A DNA stretch of 64,000 nucleotides from Sphingomonas sp. Y57 (GCF_001015195.1 NZ_LDES01000037.1:62001-126000), one strand, 5' to 3'; counted from the stretch's first letter, positions 8,544-17,686 are shown. A program made the numbers and translations. The notes: generated from the letters alone by a model not told the origin.

Positions 8544-9620
8544 ATGTCCAGCGGCTTTCATGCCCTCCAGATCGCCGAGGTGCGGCGCGAGATCGACGAC
8601 GCGGTGTCGCTGCGCTTCGCCGTGCCCGACGAGTTGCGCGATGCGTTCCGGTTCACCCCGGGCCAGCACCTGACGCTGCGCACCGAGATCGAGGGCGAGG
8701 ATGTCCGCCGCAACTATTCGATCTGCGCCGCGCCGCATGAGGGCGAGCTGCGGGTCGCGATCAAGCAGGTCAACGGCGGCCTGTTCTCGACCTGGGCCAA
8801 CCGGACTCTCTCCGCCGGCCAGACGATCGAGGTGATGCCCCCGCACGGGAGCTTCACCTGGACCTTCGACCCCGATCGTTCCGCCGTCTATGCCGGCTTC
8901 GCGGGCGGATCGGGGATCACGCCGATCCTGTCGCTGCTCAAGACCGCGCTGCGCGAGGAGCCGAAGAGCCGCTTCGTCCTGTTCTACGGCAACCGGGCGA
9001 GCAGCAGCATCATGTTCCTCGAGGAGATCGCGGCGATGAAGAACCGCTTCCTCGACCGCCTCGAGGTCTATCATTTCCTCGAGGACGAGGAAGACGACAT
9101 CACCCTGTTCAACGGCCGGCTCGATACCGCCAAAACCGCCGAGATCTTCGGTCCGCTGATCGATCCGGCAGGCATCGACGCGGCGTTCATCTGCGGTCCG
9201 GGGCCGATGATGGACGCGGTCGAGGCCGGGCTGAAGTCCGCCGGCGTGCCCGGCGAGCGCATCCTGATCGAGCGCTTCACCGTCGGCGAGATGACCGGCG
9301 CGCAGCTCGCCGCCGCGCGTGAGCTGGAGCGCAAGGCGGAAGGCCTGAAGGTCAAGCTGACCCTCGACGGCCGCCGCCGCACCGTCACCTTCGACGCCGA
9401 GAAGGGCTCGATCCTGGAGAATGCCCGCGCCGCCGGCATGCCCGCCCCCTTCGCCTGCAAGGCCGGCGTCTGCGCCACCTGCCGCGCCAAGGTGGTGTCG
9501 GGCGAGGTGACGATGAAGCAGAATTACGGCCTCGCGCCCGAGGAGGTCGCCGCCGGCTATGTGCTGACCTGCCAGGCGGTGCCGCTGACCGACGACGTCG
9601 AACTCAACTTCGATGCCTGA
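8544..9620 (+). CDS. paaE: PaaE, phenylacetyl-CoA epoxidase reductase
   Basis: A 358-residue electron-transfer subunit. It has an FAD-binding domain (RRNYSIC), an NAD(P)-binding domain (GFAGGSGITPILSLLK) and a C-terminal plant-type 2Fe-2S ferredoxin (FACKAGVCATCRAKV with a distal CQA). It passes electrons from NADPH to the PaaAC diiron centre. The ATG at 8544 lies 63 bp after paaD with a GGAAGTAG ribosome site. The 3' end overlaps the next gene by 8 bases. Confidence 0.95.
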   Translation: MSSGFHALQIAEVRREIDDAVSLRFAVPDELRDAFRFTPGQHLTLRTEIEGEDVRRNYSICAAPHEGELRVAIKQVNGGLFSTWANRTLSAGQTIEVMPPHGSFTWTFDPDRSAVYAGFAGGSGITPILSLLKTALREEPKSRFVLFYGNRASSSIMFLEEIAAMKNRFLDRLEVYHFLEDEEDDITLFNGRLDTAKTAEIFGPLIDPAGIDAAFICGPGPMMDAVEAGLKSAGVPGERILIERFTVGEMTGAQLAAARELERKAEGLKVKLTLDGRRRTVTFDAEKGSILENARAAGMPAPFACKAGVCATCRAKVVSGEVTMKQNYGLAPEEVAAGYVLTCQAVPLTDDVELNFDA

Positions 9621-10392
9621 TCCGCAGGACCTGCTCGTCGAGCGCCCCGCCGACGGCGTCCTGCTGTTGCGCCTCAACCGCCCGGAGCGACGCAACGCGC
9701 TGGCGACCCCTCTGCTGCGTGCGGTCGCCCACGCGGTCGAGGCGGCGGAGCGGGACGACGGCGTTCGCGTGGTGGTGATCACCGGCGGCGATACGCTGTT
9801 CGCGGCCGGTGCCGACATCGGCGAGCTTGCAACGAGCGGCGCCGACGATCCGATCGAGACGCCGCGCTATCTCGCCTGGGCGGCGATCCGCGCCTTCTCC
9901 AAGCCACTCGTCGCGGCGGTCGAGGGATGGTGCCTGGGCGCGGGGGCCGAACTGATGATGTGCGCCGACATCGTCGTTGCGGCGAAGGGCGCGAAGATCG
10001 GCCAGCCCGAGACCAACCTGGGCATCATCCCCGGCGCGGGCGGGACCGCCACCCTGCCCCGCCGCGTCGGCCAGGCGCGCGCGATGCACATGGTGCTGAC
10101 CGGGGAGCCGATCGGTGCGGAGGAAGCGCATGCGATCGGCCTGATCGCCTGCCTCGCCGAGCAGGGACAGGCGCTTGCCGACGCGCTGGCACTGGCGGCC
10201 AAGCTGGCGACGCGCGCGCCGCTCGCGCTGCGCGCCGCCAAGGCGAGCATCCGCGACGCCGAGCATCTCGACGAAGCCGCGCACCTGCGCAGCGAGAGGG
10301 TCCGCTTCATCGAGTTGCTCGGCACCGCCGACAAGGCCGAGGGCATCGCCGCCTTCCGCGAGAAGCGCGCGCCGAACTGGCGAGGCAGATAG
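9613..10392 (+). CDS. paaF: PaaF, 2,3-dehydroadipyl-CoA hydratase
   Basis: A 259-residue enoyl-CoA hydratase. Unlike PaaG it retains both hydratase glutamates, in GAGAELMMCADI and QPETNLGIIPGAGGT, so it should add water to 2,3-dehydroadipyl-CoA to form the PaaH substrate. The start overlaps the paaE stop. It is the last rightward gene of the cluster and converges on the acyltransferase gene 7 bp away. With paaZ, G, H, I, J and A-E it completes the pathway apart from the ligase. Confidence 0.88.
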   Translation: MPDPQDLLVERPADGVLLLRLNRPERRNALATPLLRAVAHAVEAAERDDGVRVVVITGGDTLFAAGADIGELATSGADDPIETPRYLAWAAIRAFSKPLVAAVEGWCLGAGAELMMCADIVVAAKGAKIGQPETNLGIIPGAGGTATLPRRVGQARAMHMVLTGEPIGAEEAHAIGLIACLAEQGQALADALALAAKLATRAPLALRAAKASIRDAEHLDEAAHLRSERVRFIELLGTADKAEGIAAFREKRAPNWRGR

Positions 10393-10399
10393 TCGCCCT

Positions 10400-11410
10400 T
10401 CAGGGGCCCGCCGGAACCGGCACGCCACGGATATAGCGCCGCTCGCGGAACCAGGCGAGGATCGGCCGTTCGATCAGCAGATAGCCGACCAGACCGGCCG
10501 CGATCCCGCCCATGATGCCGAGCGCGATCGTCGGTGCCGGGGGAAGATCGAACCGCCAGCCGATCCTCACCGTCACCGAGATGGCGAGGGTGTGCCAGAT
10601 GTAGATCGAATAACTCGCGTCGCCGGCGAACAGCGGCCATCGCCATTCGCCGATCTCGGAGCGCCGTTCCAATGCCAATATGCTTGCCAGCAACAGAGCG
10701 GCGGGAATGCCGAAGCCGATAGCGCGGGGAAGCTGTGGGGCATGGAACGCTACCCAGCCGATCGCCGCGAGCGCGACCAGCGCACTCCCCCACCCCAGCC
10801 CGCGCGGCCAGTCGCCAGGGCGTTTCCACAGGATGCCCAGCCAGCAGCCTCCCGCGAATTCGAGGAGGATCGGGTCGGTATAGAAAGTAGCGAGCGCGTT
10901 GGCCGGATCGAACAATGGGCGCAACACCACGAAGCCGGCAAACAGCAGCGTCAGCGCCGCGACCTGCCGGACCTGTCCGCCGAGCGGCAGCAGCGCCGCG
11001 AACAGCAGGTAGAAGGCCATTTCGAAATTCAGCGTCCATCCCGGCACAAGCAGCGGCCAGACATTGCCGTTGCTGGGCGAGGTCCAGGGCACGAACAGAT
11101 AGGAGGCGAGGACATGGCCCGCTTCCAGCCGAACATTGGGAAAGGCCCCGACCAGCGCGGCGGCAAGCATGACGCTGGTCGCGATGCAGTAGACCGGCAC
11201 GATCCGCCTCACCCGATCGGCCAGGAAAGCGAGCGGACGGGTGTCCGGCCCGCTGATCGCGACCATCAGGAAACCGCTGAGCAGAAAGAACAGGTCGACC
11301 CCTGCCTCTCCAGCGTGAAAGTTCACGCCGGAACGTCCGGCGGCGTGGAACAGCACCACCGCCACCGCCGCAAGGCCACGCAGATATTGGAGACCCAGCA
11401 GCTTCCGCAT
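10400..11410 (-). CDS. Acyltransferase family 3 membrane protein
   Basis: A 336-residue polytopic membrane protein of the OafA/YrhL acyltransferase-3 family. Typical blocks are LQYLRGLAAVAVVLFHAAG at the N-terminus, GVDLFFLLSGFLM, and YSIYIWH near the C-terminus, with about ten hydrophobic segments. Such proteins O-acylate sugars or lipids at the cytoplasmic membrane. It sits between paaF (convergent) and the TetR gene without an obvious link to aromatic catabolism. The substrate cannot be told from sequence. Confidence 0.88.
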   Translation of the reverse strand: MRKLLGLQYLRGLAAVAVVLFHAAGRSGVNFHAGEAGVDLFFLLSGFLMVAISGPDTRPLAFLADRVRRIVPVYCIATSVMLAAALVGAFPNVRLEAGHVLASYLFVPWTSPSNGNVWPLLVPGWTLNFEMAFYLLFAALLPLGGQVRQVAALTLLFAGFVVLRPLFDPANALATFYTDPILLEFAGGCWLGILWKRPGDWPRGLGWGSALVALAAIGWVAFHAPQLPRAIGFGIPAALLLASILALERRSEIGEWRWPLFAGDASYSIYIWHTLAISVTVRIGWRFDLPPAPTIALGIMGGIAAGLVGYLLIERPILAWFRERRYIRGVPVPAGP

Positions 11411-11510
11411 GGCGGAAAACTGATCGTTCCGGAATCGAAAGCCAATAGGGGCAGGCGGCTGACGGGCGGTGATCCGTCCGGGAGAAAGACCGGCGTACCG
11501 CTTTCGGCGG

Positions 11511-12089
11511 TCAGCCCGCGATCAGGTCGAAGGCGCGGTCGGCGATCGCCTCGGGCTTGAGCGGACCGGCGGGGTCGTACCAGTTGCCGGTCCAGTTGAT
11601 CATGCCGAACAGCAGCATGGTCCGCGCCCGCGCCTCGCCCTTGTCCTTAGCAAGCGCGGGATCGATCTCGACGAGCAGGGCCTGCACGGTATCGACGATG
11701 CGGCGCTGCTTGGCGATGATCGCCGAGCGTCGGTCCTGCGGCAGGTTGTCGAGCTCATTCAGCAGCACCTTCTGCCGCGACGCCGCGCCGACATAATCGG
11801 CCATGAACAGCCGCAGCAGCCGGCGCAGCCGGTCGCGCGAGCCGCCCGGCTCGGCCACCGCGGTTTCGACGCTGTCGACCAGCCCGTCGATATGCGAGGC
11901 CATGACCGCGTAGAGCACGTCCTCCTTCGACGGGTAATAATGGTAAAGCAACGACTTGGATGTCTTGCAGGCCTTGGCGATGTCCGACACCGACGCGCCG
12001 AGGAAGCCGCGTTCGGCGAACAGCTCGGCCGCCTTTTCGACGATCGCTTCGCGTCGTTCCTCATAATCGGCCGCCTGCGTCCGCGCCAT
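11511..12089 (-). CDS. paaR: TetR-family regulator, probable PaaR
   Basis: A 192-residue TetR-type repressor. The N-terminal helix-turn-helix is VSDIAKACKTSKSLLYHYYPSKEDVL. The C-terminal ligand domain resembles the PaaR/TetR regulators that release DNA on binding phenylacetyl-CoA. It lies in the paa locus, and two TetR-style palindromes (2628 and 5867) precede the paa operons. The gene reads in the same direction as the EthD/E2/E1 genes, 97 bp after EthD, so it could be co-transcribed or independent. Function follows from context; the symbol is tentative. Confidence 0.72.
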   Translation of the reverse strand: MARTQAADYEERREAIVEKAAELFAERGFLGASVSDIAKACKTSKSLLYHYYPSKEDVLYAVMASHIDGLVDSVETAVAEPGGSRDRLRRLLRLFMADYVGAASRQKVLLNELDNLPQDRRSAIIAKQRRIVDTVQALLVEIDPALAKDKGEARARTMLLFGMINWTGNWYDPAGPLKPEAIADRAFDLIAG

Positions 12090-12186
12090 TATCGCCCCAT
12101 TGCCCTTTTCGATGCGAAAGAACGGACTAACGGGTGCTGGCGGCAGGTCAACCGCGCTGATGCGCGCCGGATCACTATGGGCGGAA

Positions 12187-12489
12187 TCAGGCTTCCTCGG
12201 CGACGATCAGAGTGACGAGGTCCCGGGCGAACCCCATCAGATCCTTGCCCGCCGCGCGGTTCTCGGGCGAGGCCATCGCCTCGTCGAAGCGCGCGCGATC
12301 GGGGAAGTGCATCTCAGCGATCAGGAAATAGGGTGCCTCGCCCATCGGCGATCCGGTGACCCGGTTGATCACGGTCCTTTCGAGATGCGGCGTCTTCGCG
12401 ACAAGCGGCATGTGGACGTCGTGATAGTGCGACAGGAACGCCGCCTCGTCCTCGGGCTTGCGGTACATCGCGATCAGCTTGACGGTCAT
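12187..12489 (-). CDS. EthD-domain small protein
   Basis: A 100-residue protein of the EthD / dimeric alpha-beta barrel type. It has the motif YHDVHMPLVAKTPHLER, with the paired His residues common to the family, and AEMHFPDRARFDEAMASPE. EthD-like proteins accompany many degradation clusters; roles range from accessory factor to small lyase. Here it lies 16 bp after the E2 gene and is probably the last gene of the aminotransferase-E1-E2 unit. No specific reaction can be assigned. Confidence 0.8.
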   Translation of the reverse strand: MTVKLIAMYRKPEDEAAFLSHYHDVHMPLVAKTPHLERTVINRVTGSPMGEAPYFLIAEMHFPDRARFDEAMASPENRAAGKDLMGFARDLVTLIVAEEA

Positions 12490-12505
12490 CGGTAGGGGCC
12501 CTCGT

Positions 12506-13771
12506 TCACAACGGCCAGTTTTCGAGCGTCTCGACGAAGGTCGAGAGCCAGCCGTTGGTCTGGTGTCCGTCGACCACCCGATGGTCGATCGTCAAGGAGA
12601 CATAGGCGAGCGGACGGATCTGGATCGTATCTATCCCGTCGACCTCGCGCACCACCACCCGCTTCTCGGTCTTGCCGATGCCGAGGATCGCCGATTGCGG
12701 CTGGTTGATGATGATCGGCGAGGCGAACAGCGACCCCGACACGCCATGGTTGGAAATGGTGAAGGTGCCGCCGCGCATGTCGGCGGGGGTCAGCTTGTTG
12801 GCGCGGGCGCGCTCGACCATCTCGGTCAGCCGCTTGGCGATGCCGAGCAGCGACAGCTCCTGGCACCGGGAGACGACCGGCACGACGAGCCCCTTGTCGC
12901 CCAGCGCAGTGCCGATGCCGATGTTGACGTCATCGAAGATGTCGAGCCTGTCATCATACCAGCGGCTGTTGATCGCCGGCGCCGTCTTCATCGCCGCGAC
13001 GCAGGCCGTGATGAAATAGGCGGTGAAGGTCAGGTTCGCGCCTTCCGCGGCAAAGGCCGCCTTGTGCTTGCGGCGATGCGTCATGATCGCGGTGAAGTCG
13101 CATTCGAACATCGCGGTCACATGCGGCGCAACTGTCACGCTGTTGAGCATGTTCTCGGCGATCGCAAGGCGCATGCGATCATGCGGGATCGACCGCACGC
13201 CGCCCGTCGACGCGCGAGCCTCCTCACGCGCGGCGACCGGAGGCGGCGCAGGCCTCGGAGCCGGCGCGGCGGCGCGGTCGGCGACCGCCTTGTCGACGTC
13301 GGCGCGGGTGATCCGCCCCGCCCTGCCGGTCCCGACGATCGTTGCCGGATCGATGTCGTGGGTGCGCACCGCGCGGCGCACTGCGGGGGACAGCGCCAGT
13401 GCCATGCTCCGGTCGCCAGACGTGCCCGGCGCCGGGGAAGATGCCGGAGCCGGGGCAAACCCCGCCTCCCCAGGCTCGGCCCCGGCATCCCCGGAAGCGG
13501 CCGCCGGGGGCGTCGCGCCCGCTGCCGCTTCGTCTCCGACTTTCAGGCGACCGAGCAAAGCGCCAGGCTCGGCCTCCGCGTCGGATGCCAACAGGATCTC
13601 GGCGATCACCCCGGCCGCCGGCGCGGGCACTTCCTGGGTGACCTTGTCGGTCTCAAGCTCGACCAGCGGATCATTCTCCTCGACCCGGTCGCCGACATTG
13701 CGGAGCCAGCTCCGCACGATCGCCTTGGTGCCCTCCTGCTCGGCGGGCACGAAAATATCGATATATCCCAT
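12506..13771 (-). CDS. 2-oxoacid dehydrogenase E2 (dihydrolipoyl acyltransferase)
   Basis: A 421-residue E2. The N-terminal lipoyl domain carries the lipoylation Lys in ELETDKVTQEV (about residue 43). An Ala/Pro-rich linker, a peripheral subunit-binding domain (LSPAVRRAVRTHDID...GRAGRITRADVDKAV) and the catalytic domain ending in LTIDHRVVDGHQ with the active-site His follow. It is partnered with the fused E1 immediately upstream (13 bp). No E3 is encoded in this unit; the lpdA at 33291 could serve. Context suggests an aromatic 2-oxoacid, probably phenylpyruvate, as substrate. Confidence 0.88.
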   Translation of the reverse strand: MGYIDIFVPAEQEGTKAIVRSWLRNVGDRVEENDPLVELETDKVTQEVPAPAAGVIAEILLASDAEAEPGALLGRLKVGDEAAAGATPPAAASGDAGAEPGEAGFAPAPASSPAPGTSGDRSMALALSPAVRRAVRTHDIDPATIVGTGRAGRITRADVDKAVADRAAAPAPRPAPPPVAAREEARASTGGVRSIPHDRMRLAIAENMLNSVTVAPHVTAMFECDFTAIMTHRRKHKAAFAAEGANLTFTAYFITACVAAMKTAPAINSRWYDDRLDIFDDVNIGIGTALGDKGLVVPVVSRCQELSLLGIAKRLTEMVERARANKLTPADMRGGTFTISNHGVSGSLFASPIIINQPQSAILGIGKTEKRVVVREVDGIDTIQIRPLAYVSLTIDHRVVDGHQTNGWLSTFVETLENWPL

Positions 13772-13784
13772 CTCTGCCCCCGGA

Positions 13785-15863
13785 TCAGAACGCGATCAGT
13801 TCGTCGATCTTCGCACGGATACGATCGACCGACGGCACCGCCCAATCGAGCAGCAGCGGATTATGCGGGCTGGGGATGTCTGGCATCGTCACCCGCGCCA
13901 CCGGCGCGTCGAGGTCCATGAACGCCTGGTCGGCGACCACCGCCGCGATCTCCGCGCCGAAGCCTGCGGTCTGGAGATCCTCGTGCACGATCAGGCAGCG
14001 GCGGGTGCGGCGCACCGATTCCAGCACCGCCTCGCGATCCCATGGCATCAGCGTGCGCAGGTCGATGACGTCGGCTGAGACATGCGCGGCCGCATCCTCA
14101 CAACGCGGAACCATAGCGCCCCAGGTGGCGATCGTGATGTCGCTGCCTTGCCTCGTGAACTTCGCCTTGCCGAACGGCAGCACGAAATCGTCGCCGGGAT
14201 AAGGCCGCCGCGCCCAGGCGAGGTCGAGCAGGTTGCGATGCTCGAAGAAGATCACCGGATCATTGCCGCGCAACGACGCGCGCAGCAGGCCGACCGCATC
14301 CTCGGCATTGGACGGCACCGCGACCTTCCAGCCCGGATTGTGGACGAAGGCGACCTCGTTGGTCTGGCTGTGCCAGGGATCGCCGCACTTGAAGAAGCCG
14401 CCCGGGATGCGGACCACCATCGGCGCCGCGAAGCGGTTGTTCGTGCGCCAGCGCATCGTGCCGCAGTCGTTGATCTGCTCGGTCGCCGGCTCGGCATATT
14501 TGCGGAACTGTATCTCCGGCACGGGCATCAGCCCGGCGAGCGCCATGCCGACCGCGCGGCCGATGATGCCCTCCTCCGACAGCGAAGTGTCGAACACGCG
14601 CGCCGTGCCATATTTCTCCTGAAGACCGAGCGTCACCGCATGGACGCCGCCCTTAGGTCCGATATCCTCGCCGAACAGCACGACCTTGTCGTTGATCGAC
14701 AGCTCATGGTCGAGGGTGCGGCGGATGGCGGTCACCATGTTGATCCGCTGCCCTTCCGGCTTCGGCTCCTCGGTCGCGACGGGCGCGACATAGCCGTGGA
14801 GCGCCATGCCGCCCTCGGCCTGCATCTCGCCTTCGAAGAAAACGTTCTTCATCACGCTTTCGGGCTGTGAGACGGGACGCGCCCGTGCCTCCTCGCAGGC
14901 GGCCTCGGCGGCGGCCTGCGCCTCGTGCTGCAGCTTTTCCCACTCGGCCTCGCTGAGCACGGCGGGGACGAGATAGGATTTGAGCTTGGGCAGCGGATCG
15001 CGCGCCCATTCGGCCTCGACGACGTTGCTCGGCTTATAGGCCTGGGTGTCCTGGAAGCTGTGTCCCTGAAGGCGCGGCACGGTCAGCCGCAGCATCGCCG
15101 GAGCACGGCGTTCGCGGACATAGGTGGTCGCCTCGTCAACCAGGCGCGCCGCCTCGGCCGGATCGGTGCCATCGCCCGAGAATATCTCCAATCCCTGCCA
15201 GCTCGCCAGATTGGCGGCGATGTTGCCGCCAGGCGTCTGGAAGGTGGAAGGCACCGAGATGCCGAAGCCATTATCCTCGATGTAGAACAGCATCGGCAGG
15301 TTCTGCGTCGTCGCGATGGTCAGCGCCGCCCAGAAACCGTTCGACGCGACCGACCCGTCACCGCCCAGCACGACCGCGATCGCCTTGTCATAGGAGGGGT
15401 CCTTCACGACCGTGCGGTAATATTCGATCGCCTGCGCCCAGCCGGCGGTCGGGGTGTACTGCGCACCGACGCCACCGCACATCGGCAGGGCCGAGGCGCC
15501 GTTGGGATTGGGGAAATTGAAGACGACGCCGATGTCGCGGCCGTCCGAATAGCCGCCCGCGCGACCCATCGCCGATCCGAGCGCGTCGGCAACGTCGACG
15601 CCGAGCGCGAGAAGCAGCGGCCGCGAGCGATAATAGCCGCAGCTCGCATCCTGCGGGTTGTCCAGCCGGCACCCCAGCAGGATCTGTCCCATGTCATGGC
15701 CGCGGGCAGAGAATTGGTAGAGCACCTCCTTCTCGGGAACGAGGCGGGTTTCCTCCATCTCGTCGAGCGAACGCGACAGGTGGACGAGATAGGCGACGCG
15801 CTTCCAGTCGACGGAATCGTCCGGAGCGTTGCGGAGCGGCTGCTTGAGCGCGGCGGTGGCCAT
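13785..15863 (-). CDS. 2-oxoacid dehydrogenase E1, fused alpha-beta subunits
   Basis: A 692-residue single-chain E1. Residues 1 to about 345 form the alpha half with the thiamine diphosphate motif GGDGSVASNGF...IEDN. Residues from about 372 to the end form the transketolase-like beta half (LFGEDIGPKGGVHAVTLGL, CLIVHEDLQTAGFGAEI). Alpha and beta are usually separate genes in BCKDH-type complexes, as in the bkd operon at 35948-38195. The ATG at 15863 starts MATAALKQPLRNAP; longer in-frame extensions run into the aminotransferase gene. It decarboxylates a 2-oxoacid and acylates the E2 lipoate. Confidence 0.88.
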   Translation of the reverse strand: MATAALKQPLRNAPDDSVDWKRVAYLVHLSRSLDEMEETRLVPEKEVLYQFSARGHDMGQILLGCRLDNPQDASCGYYRSRPLLLALGVDVADALGSAMGRAGGYSDGRDIGVVFNFPNPNGASALPMCGGVGAQYTPTAGWAQAIEYYRTVVKDPSYDKAIAVVLGGDGSVASNGFWAALTIATTQNLPMLFYIEDNGFGISVPSTFQTPGGNIAANLASWQGLEIFSGDGTDPAEAARLVDEATTYVRERRAPAMLRLTVPRLQGHSFQDTQAYKPSNVVEAEWARDPLPKLKSYLVPAVLSEAEWEKLQHEAQAAAEAACEEARARPVSQPESVMKNVFFEGEMQAEGGMALHGYVAPVATEEPKPEGQRINMVTAIRRTLDHELSINDKVVLFGEDIGPKGGVHAVTLGLQEKYGTARVFDTSLSEEGIIGRAVGMALAGLMPVPEIQFRKYAEPATEQINDCGTMRWRTNNRFAAPMVVRIPGGFFKCGDPWHSQTNEVAFVHNPGWKVAVPSNAEDAVGLLRASLRGNDPVIFFEHRNLLDLAWARRPYPGDDFVLPFGKAKFTRQGSDITIATWGAMVPRCEDAAAHVSADVIDLRTLMPWDREAVLESVRRTRRCLIVHEDLQTAGFGAEIAAVVADQAFMDLDAPVARVTMPDIPSPHNPLLLDWAVPSVDRIRAKIDELIAF

Positions 15864-15883
15864 GGTGAAACTCCGTCTTCTAT

Positions 15884-17089
15884 TCAGCGGACCGCCGCGA
15901 AGGCGGCGGCGAGCGGGGCGAGCTTGGCGGGGGTGAGTCCCGCGATGTTGATGCGGCCGGATCCGGCCATGTAGACGCCGTGCTGCTCGCGCATTGCCCT
16001 CACCTGATCGGGCGAGAGCGGCAAGGTCGAGAACATGCCCTGCTGCCGACCGATGAAGGCCAGCGCCGGATCGCATGCGGCGAGCCCCGCGCGCATCGCT
16101 GCGATGCGGACGCGGACCTCGTCGAGCTCGGCCAGCCACTGCGCGGTGAGCCCCGCGTCTTCGAGGATCAAACGCACGACGGCCGCGCCATGATCCGGCG
16201 GCATCGACCAGTTGGCGCGTGCGAGGCTGAGCAGGTTCGACTGGACGACGGCTGCCGCCTCGGGCTCGGCCGCGAGCACCAACAGCGCCCCCACCCGCTC
16301 GCGGTAGAGGCCGAAATTCTTGTCGCAGCTATACGCGACCAGCATTTCCGGGCAGTGTCGCGCGACGATACGGGTTCCGGCGGCATCCTCGTCCATCGAG
16401 CCGCCGAGCCCCTGATAGGCGAGGTCGATGAAGGGCAGCAGGCCGCGCTCGGCCATCAACGCGCCGAGTGCCTCCCACTGGTCGACCGTGAAATCGGCAC
16501 CGGTCGGATTGTGGCAGCAGCCGTGGAGCAGTACGACATCGCCCGGCTCCGCCGCCTGCAAGGCGGCAAGCACGTCGTCGAAGCAAAGCTCCTGGGTCGT
16601 GAGGTCGATATGGCGGTGCTGGCGGAGCGAGAGGCGCGCCGCCGCGAAGATCGGCGCATGGTTCGGCCAGGTCGGGCCACCGACATGAATAACCGCGTCG
16701 GGGTTGTTGCGGGCAATCAGTTCTGCGCCGAGCCGCAGCGCGCCGGTACCGCCGGGGCTCTGGAGGCCGGCAAGGCGAGCCCGCGGCGCGACGTCGCCGA
16801 ACACGATCGGCGCCAGGCCCTCGAAGAAGCCGATGTCGCCCTCCGGTCCGACATAGGCCTTGGTCGGCTGCTCGGCGAGGAGCTTCGCCTCGGCGGCCTT
16901 CACCGCCGCGAACACCGGCGTATGCCCCGCCTCATCCTTGTAGACGCCGACACCGAGGTCGATCTTGCCCGCGCGCGGATCGGCCGCATACATGCCGATC
17001 AGCGCCAGCAGCGAGTCCGAAGGCTGAAGATCGAGTCCTCCCAGCAGCATGCGCGGCGGCGCTACCGGCGTCTCGTCGAGGGTGATCAT
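15884..17089 (-). CDS. Aromatic amino acid aminotransferase (class I, TyrB/AspC type)
   Basis: A 401-residue PLP enzyme with the AspC/TyrB signature YSCDKNFGLYRERVGAL, in which the Lys binds PLP, the substrate Arg in GSGRINIAG and the N-terminal GVGVYKDEAGHTPV. The start at 17089 (MITLDETPVAPP) has GGAGGAG eleven bases upstream; longer in-frame starts have none. It is the first gene of a leftward unit with fused E1 and E2, divergent from an Lrp regulator. That context favours phenylalanine/tyrosine transamination to an arylpyruvate. Aspartate as substrate cannot be excluded from sequence. Confidence 0.85.
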   Translation of the reverse strand: MITLDETPVAPPRMLLGGLDLQPSDSLLALIGMYAADPRAGKIDLGVGVYKDEAGHTPVFAAVKAAEAKLLAEQPTKAYVGPEGDIGFFEGLAPIVFGDVAPRARLAGLQSPGGTGALRLGAELIARNNPDAVIHVGGPTWPNHAPIFAAARLSLRQHRHIDLTTQELCFDDVLAALQAAEPGDVVLLHGCCHNPTGADFTVDQWEALGALMAERGLLPFIDLAYQGLGGSMDEDAAGTRIVARHCPEMLVAYSCDKNFGLYRERVGALLVLAAEPEAAAVVQSNLLSLARANWSMPPDHGAAVVRLILEDAGLTAQWLAELDEVRVRIAAMRAGLAACDPALAFIGRQQGMFSTLPLSPDQVRAMREQHGVYMAGSGRINIAGLTPAKLAPLAAAFAAVR

Positions 17090-17172
17090 TCGTCGGCTGC
17101 TCCTCCGGGCATGCATTTCCTGTGGATTTTTTATCGCATGCAGCCGAAAGATGTCGTTCAAACATAGGCATG

Positions 17173-17200
17173 GAAACGCCTGATGTGAAATCAGCGTTTC
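17173..17200. promoter_or_regulatory. Inverted repeat in the aminotransferase / lrp divergent promoter
   Basis: Arms GAAACGCCTGAT (17173-17184) and ATCAGCGTTTC (17190-17200) pair over 11 bp with one bulged C. The repeat lies 19 bp before the lrp start and about 84 bp before the aminotransferase start. It is a plausible binding site for the Lrp-type regulator, or an RNA stem in the lrp leader. Confidence 0.5.
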
Positions 17201-17218
17201 ATATTATCGGGTTTTTCG

Positions 17219-17686
17219 ATGGAAAAAGTTCAGCTCGATTCGATCGACCGAAAGCTGCTCCGGGTGCTGCAGCGCCGCGCCGACATCAGTCAGGCCGCGC
17301 TGGCCGAAGAGGTAGGTTCCTCGCCCGCTTCCTGCTGGCGTCGGCTGAAGGCACTGGAGGAGGCAGGCGTGCTCGGCCCGACCGTCCGGCTGCTCAATCC
17401 GCAGGCGGTGGGCAAGACGCTCGACGTGGTCTGCCAGGTGCGGATGAAGGCCCATGACGTCGAAAGCCGGTCAGCCTTCGAATCCTTCATCGTGGGCCGC
17501 GAGGAGGTCATGGAATGCCTCTCCATGTCCGGAGAGTGGGACTATCAGATCCGCGTCACCGTCAGCGACATGGCGGAATATGAGGATTTCCTGATGCGGC
17601 GCCTGCTCGCGCAGCCGGCGGTGGCGCATTCCGCGTCGCACTTCGCGCTCAAGCGCATAAAGTCGACGACCGCGATCGCGGTGTGA
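17219..17686 (+). CDS. Lrp/AsnC-family regulator
   Basis: A 155-residue Lrp/AsnC protein. It has an N-terminal helix-turn-helix (ISQAALAEEVGSSPASCWRRLKALEEAGV) and a C-terminal RAM ligand domain (VMECLSMSGEWDYQIRVTV). It is divergent from the aminotransferase-E1-E2 unit, which is the usual arrangement for an amino-acid-responsive local activator. The likely effector is an aromatic amino acid, by context only. Confidence 0.88.
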   Translation: MEKVQLDSIDRKLLRVLQRRADISQAALAEEVGSSPASCWRRLKALEEAGVLGPTVRLLNPQAVGKTLDVVCQVRMKAHDVESRSAFESFIVGREEVMECLSMSGEWDYQIRVTVSDMAEYEDFLMRRLLAQPAVAHSASHFALKRIKSTTAIAV

